Positions 7,218 to 16,710 of a stretch of DNA of 64,000 nt are shown piece by piece (position 1 is the stretch's first letter; each line of letters starts with the position of its first letter). The position numbers and the translations under genes were made by a program. The stretch is from Saprospiraceae bacterium (lineage in GTDB: Bacteria; Bacteroidota; Bacteroidia; Chitinophagales; Saprospiraceae): assembly GCA_016715985.1 (NCBI GenBank), contig JADJXD010000001.1, positions 3,782,001-3,846,000 on the forward strand, in the 5' to 3' direction. The notes beneath the pieces are model-generated. The model had not been told where the DNA came from, ran no database searches, and was given only the letters and a program-made list of their open reading frames with translations.

Positions 7218-10200
7218 ATGAGAAATCAAATCATTACCCACATCTTAATCCTCTTGGGATTCTCATTATACAGTCAGGTTTATCTCTCACCCGAAAAGCC
7301 CGGTTTTACTGAAGAAATCACCCTGACTTTCAAAGCTGATGAAGGCAATGCAGGTCTGAAATCATTTGAAGGAGATATTTATGCTCATACCGGACTTTTG
7401 ACAGATCAAAGTACAAATCCGGGAGACTGGAAATACGTAGTGGCTGATTGGGGAAAGAATTTAGATAATCTGAAACTTATAAAAAAAGCAGAAGACACCT
7501 GGGAATTAAAGTTTAAAATATCAGAGCTTTACGGTATTCCACCTGCCGGAAATGTTACCGCTCTGACATTTGTGTTCAGGTCTGCAGATGGCAGTAAAGT
7601 CGGAAAAGCACGTGGTGATCAGGATATCTATTATTTTTTGAAAGAACCTGATTTTAAAAAAGCGGTTGAAATCTCAGAAAATTGTCTGGCACCGGAACCG
7701 GAATGGTCTCGTCATGCTAATATCTACGAAGTCAATGTAAGACAATACACTAAAGAAGGTACTTTCAATGCATTCTCCGAACATTTGCCCAGACTCCGGG
7801 AAATGGGAGTGAATATTCTGTGGTTTATGCCGATACAACCGATAGGTCTGAAGAATCGTAAAGGGTCACTCGGATCTTATTATTCGATACAGGATTATAA
7901 AGGAATCAATCCTGAATTCGGCACTTTTGAAGATTTCAGGAGATTGGTGGCAAAGGCTCATGGAATGGGCTTTAAAGTGATATTGGATTGGGTGGCCAAC
8001 CACAGTGCCTGGGACAATGAATGGATAACCAAACATCCTGACTGGTATGCCAGAGACACAGATGGAAACATCATTGCACCATATGACTGGACAGATGTAG
8101 CTAAGCTGAATTTTGATCAGTATTACATGCGTAAGGCCATGATGGAATCTATGGAATTTTGGGTCAGAGAAGCAGATATCGATGGATACAGATGTGATGT
8201 TGCGGGAGAAGTACCAATTGATTTTTGGGAAGAAGTTCGACTAAAACTCGAAGCTATCAAACCTGTATGGATGATTGCGGAAGATGCAGACAAACACTTT
8301 TTGATGAACAAGGCTTTTAATGCCAATTACGGATGGCCGTTTCATCACCTGATGAATGAAATTGCAAAGGGCAAAACACCTGCAAATGCAGTTTATGAAC
8401 AACTTGAAAAAACAGAAAAGTCCTATCCGAAAGGAAGTTATCCGATGCAATTCATTACCAATCACGACGAAAATTCCTGGAACGGAACTGAATACGAAAG
8501 ACTTGGAAATGGAACTTCCGCTTTTGCCGTTTTATATTATACGATCCCCGGGATGCCACTTATCTATTCCGGTCAGGAAGCTGCCACCAAAAAAAGACTT
8601 TTATTTTTTGAGAAAGATCCCATAGACTGGACGGATAAAAGTCTGATTCCTTTTTACACGAGTCTCAATAAGCTGAAATCAGAAAATCCGGCCCTTTGGA
8701 ACGGAAAACATGGCGGGGATTTACAGCAACTTACCACCGATCAGAAGGAATCTGTGGTAGCCTTCAGCAGAAATCATGATTTGAGTAAAATTGTAGTTGT
8801 CATCAATTTATCTGACAAAAATTTAAAATCACAGATTGAGATAGGTGAAAATACAGGTCACTACATAGAGTACTTTACAGGTAAAGAGTTGAATCTTCAT
8901 AGAAAAATGCAGATGGATCTGGCGCCATGGGAATACAGAGTGTACATATATCAAGGACCAAAAAAAAATGACATCCGTACTTTTAAGTCAGTAGAAAAAA
9001 GTGCTACAGGATTAAAAATACACACAAATGACGGGAGCTATCAGTTGACACCTTATTCAGAAAATGCTGTGGAAGTGTCATTCGAACCAACCGGTAGTGC
9101 AACAAATCCCCCTTCTTACGGGATCTCTGCAAACATTAAAAAAATAAAAACAACTTACAAAGAAGATAAAAACAGGATCACTTACAGTACTCCGGGTATA
9201 AGCATACACATTCAAAAATCGCCCTTCCGTATATCTTACTTATATAAAAATAAAGAACTGACTAAAGAAGCAGACGGATATTTTGATGGTAACGAATATA
9301 GCGGATTTAGCTTTCAACTCAGAAAGGATGAAAAACTTACAGGTGGCGGAATGCGTGTCTTAGGCATGGACAGACGTGGAAAGAGATTGCGATTATACAA
9401 CAAACCAAGTTTTGGATATGAGACCCATGCAGACCAGATGTATTACTCATTGCCTGTAGCTATTTCATCACAAAAATATATGCTCATCTTTGATAACGGA
9501 GCCGATGGATATATGGATCTGGGAGCAACGGATAAAGATAAACTGAGTTTTGAAGCTTCCGGTGGTAGGATGAGTTATATTGTTGTAGCTGGCGATAAAT
9601 GGCAGGATTTAATTTCAAATTACACTGATTTAACCGGCAAACAGCCTTTGCCATCCAAATGGACATTGGGAAATATAGCATCCCGGATGGGCTACCACTC
9701 ACAGACAGAAGTCGAAAACGTGGTAAAACTGTACGAAGACTACAAGATTCCATTAGATGCGGTGGTATTGGATTTATATTGGTTTGGTAAGGAACTGAAA
9801 GGCACCTTAGGTAATCTGGAATGGTACAGGGACTCTTTCCCAAACCCTGAAAAAATGATGTCCGATTTCAAAAATAAAGGTATCAAAACAGTATTGATCA
9901 CTGAACCCTTCGTCATTGAAAACACTTTGAAATTTGGAGAAACTGTTGAAAATAATCTATTGGGTAAAAAGAATGACGGTGCACCTTATTTGTATGATTT
10001 TTACTTTGGGAAAACAGGATTGTTAGATATTTTTAATCCGGAAACCCAAAAATGGTTTTGGAATATTTATAAAAGACATACCGCATCCGGAGTAGCAGGA
10101 TGGTGGGGAGATTTGGGCGAGCCTGAAGTTCATCCGGATGATATGTTACATGTCGGTGGCAGAGGCAAAGATTTACACAATCTATATGGACATGTGTGGG

Positions 10201-11306
10201 CGAAGACAATATTTGACGGCTACAAAAAGGATTTTCCGACACAAAGACCCTTAATTCTGATGCGGTCCGGTTTTGTGGGTTCTCAAAGATATGGAATGAT
10301 CCCATGGTCAGGTGATGTAAGCAGATCCTGGGGAGGACTGCAACCACAGGTTGAAATAAGTCTCACAATGGGAATGCAGGGACTGGCTTATATGCATTCA
10401 GATCTGGGTGGTTTTTCCGGAGAGGTACAGGATCCTGAGTTATATACTCGTTGGTTGCAATATGGTGTATTTCAGCCTGTCTTCCGAACACATGCTCAGG
10501 AAGAAATTCCTTCAGAACCGGTCTTTTGGGACAAAAAAACCAGAGAACTGGCAACAAAATCCATCAGACTCAGATATGCTATGCTTCCATACAATTATAC
10601 ATTACTTTGGGAAAACAACACTACAGGAATGCCACTGATGAGACCACTTTTTTATGAAGAGGACAGACCTGACTTTTTCAATGAAACCGGAACATATCTC
10701 TGGGGCTCGGCATTTTTGGTCAGTCCTGTAGTCGCTAAAAATGCAAAAAAGCAAAAAGTCGTTTTTCCAAAAGGAAGTAACTGGATCAACTTTTCTGATG
10801 ACAAAGTTTATTCGGGTGATCAGACTGTTTTTGTGGAAACAGATCCTTCAGAAATTCCTGTTTTCGTCAGAGCCGGCAGTTTTGTTCCCATGATCAGCGA
10901 CATACAAAATACAGACCAAGCTTCAGAAGCTCCTTTGATGATTCATTATTATCACCATATTTCCGTTTCGTCAAGTGAGGGAAAACTGTATGAAGATGAT
11001 GGAAATACACCGGAAGCTTTTGAAAAAGGATTGTATCAATTGACAGGTTTTAAAGCAATCTTTAAAAACAAAGTATTAACTATCCATAAAAATTTAACCG
11101 GCAACGGCTTTACCGGTCAGAAGAAAGATCGCGAGATAACCTACATTATCCATGGCGTAGAAAAGGATATAAAAAATATTTTTGTTCAAGACAAATCAGG
11201 CAAAAAAGCCATTATTCAGACATCAGCATACAAATATGACGACACAACAAAAACCATCACTTTGAAACTTGATGAATCTGTGAGTGGTTTTGAGATTCAA
11301 TTATAA
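7218..11306 (+). CDS. Bifunctional fused glycosidase: GH13 alpha-amylase-type plus GH31 alpha-glucosidase-type
   Basis: Exported 1362-residue enzyme predicted to degrade starch- or glycogen-like alpha-glucans. Order: signal peptide (MRNQIITHILILLGFSLYSQ), N-terminal beta-sandwich (~20-145), GH13 barrel (~160-500) with a C-terminal sheet to ~580, then a GH31 N-domain, barrel and C-terminal sheets (~585-1362). The GH13 catalytic residues are intact: Asp327 (GYRCDVAG), Glu355 (WMIAEDAD) and Asp417 (TNHDENSW). The GH31 half has the nucleophile Asp965 in WWGDLGEPE and acid/base Asp1033 in WSGDVSRSW. Each half is close to a full-length free-standing enzyme. There is no T9SS sorting domain, so the mature protein is probably periplasmic. 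A sugar-type MFS permease follows 148 bp downstream. Confidence 0.9.
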   Translation: MRNQIITHILILLGFSLYSQVYLSPEKPGFTEEITLTFKADEGNAGLKSFEGDIYAHTGLLTDQSTNPGDWKYVVADWGKNLDNLKLIKKAEDTWELKFKISELYGIPPAGNVTALTFVFRSADGSKVGKARGDQDIYYFLKEPDFKKAVEISENCLAPEPEWSRHANIYEVNVRQYTKEGTFNAFSEHLPRLREMGVNILWFMPIQPIGLKNRKGSLGSYYSIQDYKGINPEFGTFEDFRRLVAKAHGMGFKVILDWVANHSAWDNEWITKHPDWYARDTDGNIIAPYDWTDVAKLNFDQYYMRKAMMESMEFWVREADIDGYRCDVAGEVPIDFWEEVRLKLEAIKPVWMIAEDADKHFLMNKAFNANYGWPFHHLMNEIAKGKTPANAVYEQLEKTEKSYPKGSYPMQFITNHDENSWNGTEYERLGNGTSAFAVLYYTIPGMPLIYSGQEAATKKRLLFFEKDPIDWTDKSLIPFYTSLNKLKSENPALWNGKHGGDLQQLTTDQKESVVAFSRNHDLSKIVVVINLSDKNLKSQIEIGENTGHYIEYFTGKELNLHRKMQMDLAPWEYRVYIYQGPKKNDIRTFKSVEKSATGLKIHTNDGSYQLTPYSENAVEVSFEPTGSATNPPSYGISANIKKIKTTYKEDKNRITYSTPGISIHIQKSPFRISYLYKNKELTKEADGYFDGNEYSGFSFQLRKDEKLTGGGMRVLGMDRRGKRLRLYNKPSFGYETHADQMYYSLPVAISSQKYMLIFDNGADGYMDLGATDKDKLSFEASGGRMSYIVVAGDKWQDLISNYTDLTGKQPLPSKWTLGNIASRMGYHSQTEVENVVKLYEDYKIPLDAVVLDLYWFGKELKGTLGNLEWYRDSFPNPEKMMSDFKNKGIKTVLITEPFVIENTLKFGETVENNLLGKKNDGAPYLYDFYFGKTGLLDIFNPETQKWFWNIYKRHTASGVAGWWGDLGEPEVHPDDMLHVGGRGKDLHNLYGHVWAKTIFDGYKKDFPTQRPLILMRSGFVGSQRYGMIPWSGDVSRSWGGLQPQVEISLTMGMQGLAYMHSDLGGFSGEVQDPELYTRWLQYGVFQPVFRTHAQEEIPSEPVFWDKKTRELATKSIRLRYAMLPYNYTLLWENNTTGMPLMRPLFYEEDRPDFFNETGTYLWGSAFLVSPVVAKNAKKQKVVFPKGSNWINFSDDKVYSGDQTVFVETDPSEIPVFVRAGSFVPMISDIQNTDQASEAPLMIHYYHHISVSSSEGKLYEDDGNTPEAFEKGLYQLTGFKAIFKNKVLTIHKNLTGNGFTGQKKDREITYIIHGVEKDIKNIFVQDKSGKKAIIQTSAYKYDDTTKTITLKLDESVSGFEIQL

Positions 11307-11418
11307 ATACAAAAAAGAATACTTAAAACATATTTTATCACGAATGAATTCGTGACGCCCATTAACACGACAATTAAACATGTTAATACTTTTCAATTCA
11401 AAAAATCCTATTTTCAAT

Positions 11419-11426
11419 TATCTTCG
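11419..11426 (+). promoter_or_regulatory. Near-consensus -7 promoter box upstream of the MFS gene
   Basis: TATCTTCG differs from the TAnnTTTG consensus at one base and lies 28 bp before the ATG at 11455. A weak hairpin without a T-tract (CACGAA/TTCGTG, 11339-11354) precedes it. Together they suggest the permease has its own promoter rather than depending only on readthrough from the glucosidase gene. Confidence 0.35.
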
Positions 11427-11454
11427 CAGCTTTATTTCAACAGACTTCTGATTC

Positions 11455-12624
11455 ATGTATTATCTGCGGCATTTATTCGTATTTTTTACACACAAAAGTA
11501 GTGTTGCAGTTGGTACTGCTTTTCTGCTTTTAGGATTTATGTTTGGTAATTGGGCAACCCTGATACCTTATGTAAAAACGACTTATAATCTTGACGATGC
11601 CGTATTAGGTCTTGTACTGTTGTCCATGCCCTTAGGTTCTTTGATTTCCAATCCGGTAGCAGCTATTCTCATACAGAAATCCGGTATGCGAAAAGTTACG
11701 ATCGGAGGGATGATTTTTTTATCCTTTGCATATATGGTGCCGCTTAGTTTGCCATTTTTTGCGATGGTACCTTTTGGTCTGGTGCTGAGCGGTTTTGGAA
11801 TAACCACACTTAATGTAGCAATGAATACCTGTGCATCTTCTATCGAACAGCATGAAAAAATACATATTCTATCCACCTGCCACGGACTATTCAGTGTCGG
11901 ACTGATGTTTGGGTCTATTACGGGCAGCTTTACTTTCGGTATGGGATACAATCCGGCAATACACATGGTTTTGATGGGCTTTTTGGGTCTCATTGCGACT
12001 TATCTCGTGTATCCTGTTATTATGAAACTGCATGATGATGATCATACAAATGAAAAGAAAGAAAAATTCAAATTATTTTTTCCGAAAGGAGCTTTACTAT
12101 TAATGGTTGTCATTAGTGTCTGTGTCAATTTTACTGAAGGGAGCATGGCTGATTGGACGGCATTGTATATGAAAGAAATCGTACAGGCAAATCCCTACTT
12201 TATCGGATGGGGATTGGCCGGTTATTCACTTTTTATGGCAATAGGAAGATTTGCGGGAGATGGTATTATTCCGGTTGTCGGCAGAAATAAAATTTTGGTC
12301 TATGGTGCATGTTTGAGTATTGCAGGATTTGGTCTCGCCATATTATTTCCATCTACTGTGACAACCATTTGTGGATTTGCATTGATCGGATTAGGCGTTT
12401 CTTGTGGTGCTCCCATTCTCTATGGAAGTGCAGGAAGAGTGCCGGATTTACCCAAAGGGGCCGGACTTGCGGTAATGAATACTTTTGCGATGGGTGGTTT
12501 TCTGATTGGCCCCGTTATTATCGGATTTATTTCCAACTGGATCGGCTTACAACTTGCTTTTGCTTTTGTTGCCTTACTTTGTTTGGTTTGGTTATTTTAC
12601 GCTTTAAGAGTGAAGTTGTTTTAA
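11455..12624 (+). CDS. MFS transporter, YbjJ/FucP-like
   Basis: Inner-membrane secondary transporter of 389 residues with about 12 hydrophobic helices. The segment VGTAFLLLGFMFGNWATLIP and the loop SGMRKVTIGG after helix 2 match the MFS subgroup containing E. coli YbjJ and sugar permeases of the FucP type. A second MFS loop (GDGIIPVVGRNKIL) opens the C-terminal half. Its position right after the fused glucosidase suggests uptake of a released sugar, but YbjJ-type proteins have no well-established substrate, so this is only an inference from neighbourhood. Confidence 0.8.
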   Translation: MYYLRHLFVFFTHKSSVAVGTAFLLLGFMFGNWATLIPYVKTTYNLDDAVLGLVLLSMPLGSLISNPVAAILIQKSGMRKVTIGGMIFLSFAYMVPLSLPFFAMVPFGLVLSGFGITTLNVAMNTCASSIEQHEKIHILSTCHGLFSVGLMFGSITGSFTFGMGYNPAIHMVLMGFLGLIATYLVYPVIMKLHDDDHTNEKKEKFKLFFPKGALLLMVVISVCVNFTEGSMADWTALYMKEIVQANPYFIGWGLAGYSLFMAIGRFAGDGIIPVVGRNKILVYGACLSIAGFGLAILFPSTVTTICGFALIGLGVSCGAPILYGSAGRVPDLPKGAGLAVMNTFAMGGFLIGPVIIGFISNWIGLQLAFAFVALLCLVWLFYALRVKLF

Positions 12625-12714
12625 TCTTTTGAAATATTTTCAGGTCTATGATCAGTGTGTATAAGTATTTCACTGAAATTGAAATTTATATGGAATTGAA
12701 GTATAAAAATTTTC

Positions 12715-12757
12715 CATCCCGCAACCCTCATTCCCTAAAGGGACGACCTTCCCGCTT
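12715..12757. repeat. 43-bp dispersed repeat, copy 1
   Basis: Intergenic copy of a 43-bp sequence found again at 15447-15489 with 5 mismatches. It begins CATCCCGC, ends TCCCGCTT and has the palindromic core TCCCTaaAGGGA. The two copies flank the DUF5916 gene. Confidence 0.7.
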
Positions 12758-12853
12758 TAAAAAAAGTGTAATTTATTATGCCCACTACGCAACACAAATA
12801 AACCATCATTTCATTCTTTATTCTTAATTTTACGCATTATTATAAATTTCAAT

Positions 12854-15340
12854 ATGATTTTCAGATTCTGTTTTATTGCTCTTTACCTGTTCGGGATAGC
12901 TTCTGTCACTGCATCTGATAGTCCTCAGAAAAAAATTAAAGCTTTAAAAATAACCGAAAACATTAAAATTGATGGATTTCTCCGGGAAGAATCCTGGTCC
13001 AATGCTGAAAAAGCATTTGGTTTTATACAAAGAGAACCCGTTGTCGGAAAAGATGCAAGTTTTGAAAGTGAAGTGTATTTTGTATATGACAACACTTCTA
13101 TCTATATAGGCGCCAGATTGCATGACCCTGAGCCGGACAAAATCCTGAGAGAACTTTCTATAAGAGATCAGATAGGTAATGCTGACAATTTCAGCGTATT
13201 TCTCGATGCATACAAAAGCGGATTAAACGGATTTTTATTTACTGTGACGGCTTCCGGTGTGCAGGCAGAATATGTTGTCACCAACCATGTTGAAGATCCT
13301 AACTGGAATGCGGTATGGGATAGTGCAGTAAGAGTACATGAAAGTGGCTGGGATATTGAAATCAGAATTCCGTTTGCTTCTTTAAGGTTTCCGACTGATT
13401 TGATTCAGGATTGGAATATTCAGTTTGGAAGAGAAATTCGTAGATTTCGGGAATCGTCCCATTGGTCAGCTATTGATCCGTTGATCAATGGTTGGGTGCA
13501 GCAAAGCGGTACAGTAGAACAGTTGCAGGATATCGTGTCCCCCGTCAGATTGTCACTAACACCCTATGTGTCTGGGTATCTCAATACAGTACATAAGCCT
13601 GGTTCAGGAAATCAAACTTCTGCTTCATCTGCCTATAGTGCTGGTCTCGATATGAAATATGGTATTAATGATGCTTTTACGTTAGATATGACGCTGATTC
13701 CTGATTTCGGGCAGGTGATATCTGACAGACAAGTACTGAATCTAACACCTTTTGAAGTATTCTTTGAAGAAAACAGACAGTTTTTTACAGAGGGTACGGA
13801 GTTGTTCAATAAAGGAAGTTTGTTTTATTCCCGTAGAATAGGAGGTACTCCATTACACTTTAATAAAGTAAATAGTCAACTGAATGACAATGAGTTTGTC
13901 AAAAATAATCCTGACGTTACCCAATTATACAACGCTACTAAAGTCTCCGGAAGAACGTCAGGAGGTACCGGTGTTGGAGTATTTAATGCGATTGTAGGCG
14001 AAACTTTTGCGACTATCTCTGATAATGGAGGCATTGAAAGAAATATAAAAACCAATCCACTGACAAATTATAATGCAATAGTAATAGACCGGAATCTTAA
14101 AAATAACTCTTTCATCAGTTTTATGAATACAAATGTATTGAGAGAAGGAGCCGATTATGATGCAAATGTTACTGGGGGATTTTTTAATTTCAAAACCAGA
14201 GATCAAAAGTGGTTTACGGAAGGTAATATATCCGTGTCTCAAAAAATTTATACTGATTTTAAGGATATTGGTTATACTTACAATCTGAATTTAGGCAAAG
14301 CAAGTGGCAAATGGACTTATAACATTCTCCATGGCGTAGAATCTGAAAATTACAACCCCAATGATATGGGCTTTCTGTTTAGCCCCAATTCAAAGTTCTA
14401 TTCAGCAAGTGGTAGTTATACAGAATATAATCCCAAAAAGCCGGAACTTCAGCAGTATAGATTTTCCGGCAGTATCAACTATTCACGACTTTTCAAGCCT
14501 GATGTGTTTAATGATTTTTCTATTGAATTTAGTAATTTTATCTTATGGAAGAGTAGAAACGCAATTGGATTTAATGCCAGGATTGAGCCGGTCCGGACTT
14601 TTGATTACTTTGAACCAAGGACATCTGATTTCAGAAAAGCATTGGCGTGGACTGAAAATTACAGTATTGGTGGATTTATTTCTTCTGATTACAGAAAACC
14701 TTTCGCTTTAGATATTAATACAAATTACAGGTACTTTAATAGTCCTGACAGATATAACATCACTTTGAGGATTGGTCCGCGATTCAGATTTTCGGATAAA
14801 TTTTCATTATTTCAGAATTTGAATATTTCATCGATCCGTAAAGAACCGGGATATATAAATAAACTATTTGCCGATACTTTTATACCGGACTTACAAACTG
14901 AAGATATTCTGATGGGTGTCAGAGACAGACTCATTATTGATAATTCTATTACAGCAAGATATATTTTTAATAATCTGATGGGAATCAATCTGCGGGTAAG
15001 ACATTACTGGGATCAGGTAATCTATACATCTTTTGGAGCATTGACAGAAAAAGGAGATCTCTCTAAACTTACCTATTCAGGAAATAATACCGACGGGAAA
15101 CCCATTTTTGACCGAAATGTTAATATTTTTAATATTGACTTGCAGTATAGCTGGCGGTTTGCACCGGGAAGTGACATCATATTTGTTTGGAAAAATCAGA
15201 TTTTAAATTCAGATGAAAATTATGCCCGAAATTATTTACAGAATCTGACAGGACTATTTGATTCTCTGCAAAGTAACAGTATTTCATTACGATTTTTATA
15301 TTTTCTTGACTATCAGCAGATTGTCGCTCGAAAAGTCTGA
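12854..15340 (+). CDS. DUF5916 outer-membrane protein with N-terminal CBM9-like domain
   Basis: Exported protein of 828 residues. After a signal peptide (~1-22) comes a family-9 carbohydrate-binding-like beta-sandwich (~30-215) with the recognisable IDGFLREESWSNAE, VYDNTSIYIGARLHDPE and DNFSVFLDAY. From about residue 235 the sequence is DUF5916: TLIPDFGQV, FFEENRQFFTEG and long stretches of alternating polar and aromatic residues ending RFLYFLDYQQIVARKV, suggesting an outer-membrane beta-barrel with an aromatic-rich terminal strand. The family is common in Bacteroidota and its function is unproven. The upstream permease and glucosidase make glycan handling possible. It has no T9SS domain. Confidence 0.85.
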   Translation: MIFRFCFIALYLFGIASVTASDSPQKKIKALKITENIKIDGFLREESWSNAEKAFGFIQREPVVGKDASFESEVYFVYDNTSIYIGARLHDPEPDKILRELSIRDQIGNADNFSVFLDAYKSGLNGFLFTVTASGVQAEYVVTNHVEDPNWNAVWDSAVRVHESGWDIEIRIPFASLRFPTDLIQDWNIQFGREIRRFRESSHWSAIDPLINGWVQQSGTVEQLQDIVSPVRLSLTPYVSGYLNTVHKPGSGNQTSASSAYSAGLDMKYGINDAFTLDMTLIPDFGQVISDRQVLNLTPFEVFFEENRQFFTEGTELFNKGSLFYSRRIGGTPLHFNKVNSQLNDNEFVKNNPDVTQLYNATKVSGRTSGGTGVGVFNAIVGETFATISDNGGIERNIKTNPLTNYNAIVIDRNLKNNSFISFMNTNVLREGADYDANVTGGFFNFKTRDQKWFTEGNISVSQKIYTDFKDIGYTYNLNLGKASGKWTYNILHGVESENYNPNDMGFLFSPNSKFYSASGSYTEYNPKKPELQQYRFSGSINYSRLFKPDVFNDFSIEFSNFILWKSRNAIGFNARIEPVRTFDYFEPRTSDFRKALAWTENYSIGGFISSDYRKPFALDINTNYRYFNSPDRYNITLRIGPRFRFSDKFSLFQNLNISSIRKEPGYINKLFADTFIPDLQTEDILMGVRDRLIIDNSITARYIFNNLMGINLRVRHYWDQVIYTSFGALTEKGDLSKLTYSGNNTDGKPIFDRNVNIFNIDLQYSWRFAPGSDIIFVWKNQILNSDENYARNYLQNLTGLFDSLQSNSISLRFLYFLDYQQIVARKV

Positions 15341-15446
15341 TTTGTCAGAATATTTGTCTAAACGGACACTTGAGATTCAAATATGTGTGTAAAACACGTT
15401 ACAAATTCATACACAAATATAAGCTTTGTTCATATCAATAGCAATT

Positions 15447-15489
15447 CATCCCGCTACCCTCGATCCCTGAAGGGACGACCATCCCGCTT
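15447..15489. repeat. 43-bp dispersed repeat, copy 2
   Basis: Second copy of the sequence at 12715-12757, same orientation and length, 38 of 43 bases identical, with core TCCCTgaAGGGA. It lies in the 261-bp gap before the sigma factor gene. Confidence 0.7.
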
Positions 15490-15601
15490 AAAATATTTTA
15501 ATTCAATAATATAAGCGATATTTTATACTTGAGTTAAAAATAAAAATTGGTTGTATCATGCAACCTGTTATTAATAGTCGTGTCTTTATATCTGAAAACC
15601 A

Positions 15602-16162
15602 ATGACACTCTTGGAAATCACACAGACAGATCGCCAACTGATTCAAAATTGTTTGTCCGGAGACAGGGATGCGCAATACAAATTGTATCGTACATATGCT
15701 AAAGCAATGTACAATATTTGTAAGCGTATGGTGCCTTATGATGCGGATGCTGAAGATGTTCTGCAACTTTCATTTATAGATGTCTTCAGCAAACTGAACA
15801 GTTATAAATTTGAATCTACACCCGGAGCCTGGATCAAAAGAATTGTCATAAATAATTGTATAAATCATTTGCGCAAACGCAGATTGGAAACGAAGGAGTT
15901 TGATGGAAATACAGATATTGTTGATGAAGATCACACAGAATATGAAGTAAACGTACAACTTATTCACAAAGCTATAGAATTATTGCCGGATGGATACAGA
16001 ATTATATTCAGTCTGTATGCGGTAGAAGGTTATGACCATAGTGAAATAGCTGAAATACTGAATATTACCGAATCAACATCCAAATCACAATACAGCAGGG
16101 CAAGGGCCAGACTCAAAGAAATCATCCGTTCAAACGGCGACATAAACAGAATTTATCATTAA
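15602..16162 (+). CDS. RNA polymerase ECF-type sigma factor
   Basis: Alternative sigma factor of 186 residues that would direct RNA polymerase to a small regulon. Region 2 is clear: YKLYRTYAKAMYNICKRM, DAEDVLQLSFIDVF and PGAWIKRIVINNCINHLRKR. Region 4 is the HTH around LPDGYRIIFSLYAVEGYDHSEIAEILNI and SKSQYSRARARLKEII, quoted here as key segments LPDGYRIIFSLY and EIAEILNITEST. The region 1.1 and 3 domains of housekeeping sigmas are absent, as expected for ECF. The next gene, 17 bp downstream, has the layout of its anti-sigma factor. An ECF sigma, anti-sigma and DUF4097-like protein in a row is a frequent Bacteroidota arrangement. Confidence 0.9.
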   Translation: MTLLEITQTDRQLIQNCLSGDRDAQYKLYRTYAKAMYNICKRMVPYDADAEDVLQLSFIDVFSKLNSYKFESTPGAWIKRIVINNCINHLRKRRLETKEFDGNTDIVDEDHTEYEVNVQLIHKAIELLPDGYRIIFSLYAVEGYDHSEIAEILNITESTSKSQYSRARARLKEIIRSNGDINRIYH

Positions 16163-16179
16163 CAGATATTATATACACA

Positions 16180-16710
16180 ATGAAGGATCATATAGAAAAA
16201 TTTATACAGGACAATCGCGAAGAATTTGATTTTCTGACACCGGATGCGCATATCTGGAATCGTATAGAAAGGCAGCTTGATCATAAAAAAGAAAGAAGAA
16301 CCATTTTTATGTGGTCATCAAGAATCGCAGCTATTATGGTTACGGTTTTAGTAGTAGGGATCGTGATTGGCCTGTCACTTGGACATAAAAATAGTTCCGA
16401 TATCAATTATGCACTTTCTCCGGAGTTAAAGTCACTGCAGGAAACAGAAAACTACTATCAGCAACAGGTAAGTGTAAAACTGAATGAAGTAAAGTCCATT
16501 CAACCGGAAAGCAATATCGAAAACGATCTGAAACAATTGGATGAAATATATGAAGAATTAAAATCCGAACTTATAAAATCAAATTATTCAAACAGTGAAA
16601 TAATGATAAATGCAATGATAAAAAATCATAAAACCAAGGTTGAAATTTTAGAAAGTATTTTAGAAAAACAAAATAAAAACAAAAATGAAATCGATAAAAT
16701 ATCTATTTAA
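16180..16710 (+). CDS. Probable membrane anti-sigma factor
   Basis: The 176-residue protein has a cytoplasmic N-terminal part with the pattern FIQDNREEFDFLTPDAHIWNRIE, seen in many Bacteroidota anti-sigma-like proteins (key residues NREEFD and W). One transmembrane helix follows (~45-67, AAIMVTVLVVGIVIGLSLG), and then a periplasmic, strongly helical, charged tail rich in Gln, Glu and Lys. The topology, the position 17 bp after an ECF sigma gene and the N-terminal motif support an anti-sigma role holding that sigma factor. A cysteine zinc motif as in ZAS-type anti-sigmas is absent. The 3' end overlaps the next gene by 26 bp. Confidence 0.7.
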   Translation: MKDHIEKFIQDNREEFDFLTPDAHIWNRIERQLDHKKERRTIFMWSSRIAAIMVTVLVVGIVIGLSLGHKNSSDINYALSPELKSLQETENYYQQQVSVKLNEVKSIQPESNIENDLKQLDEIYEELKSELIKSNYSNSEIMINAMIKNHKTKVEILESILEKQNKNKNEIDKISI

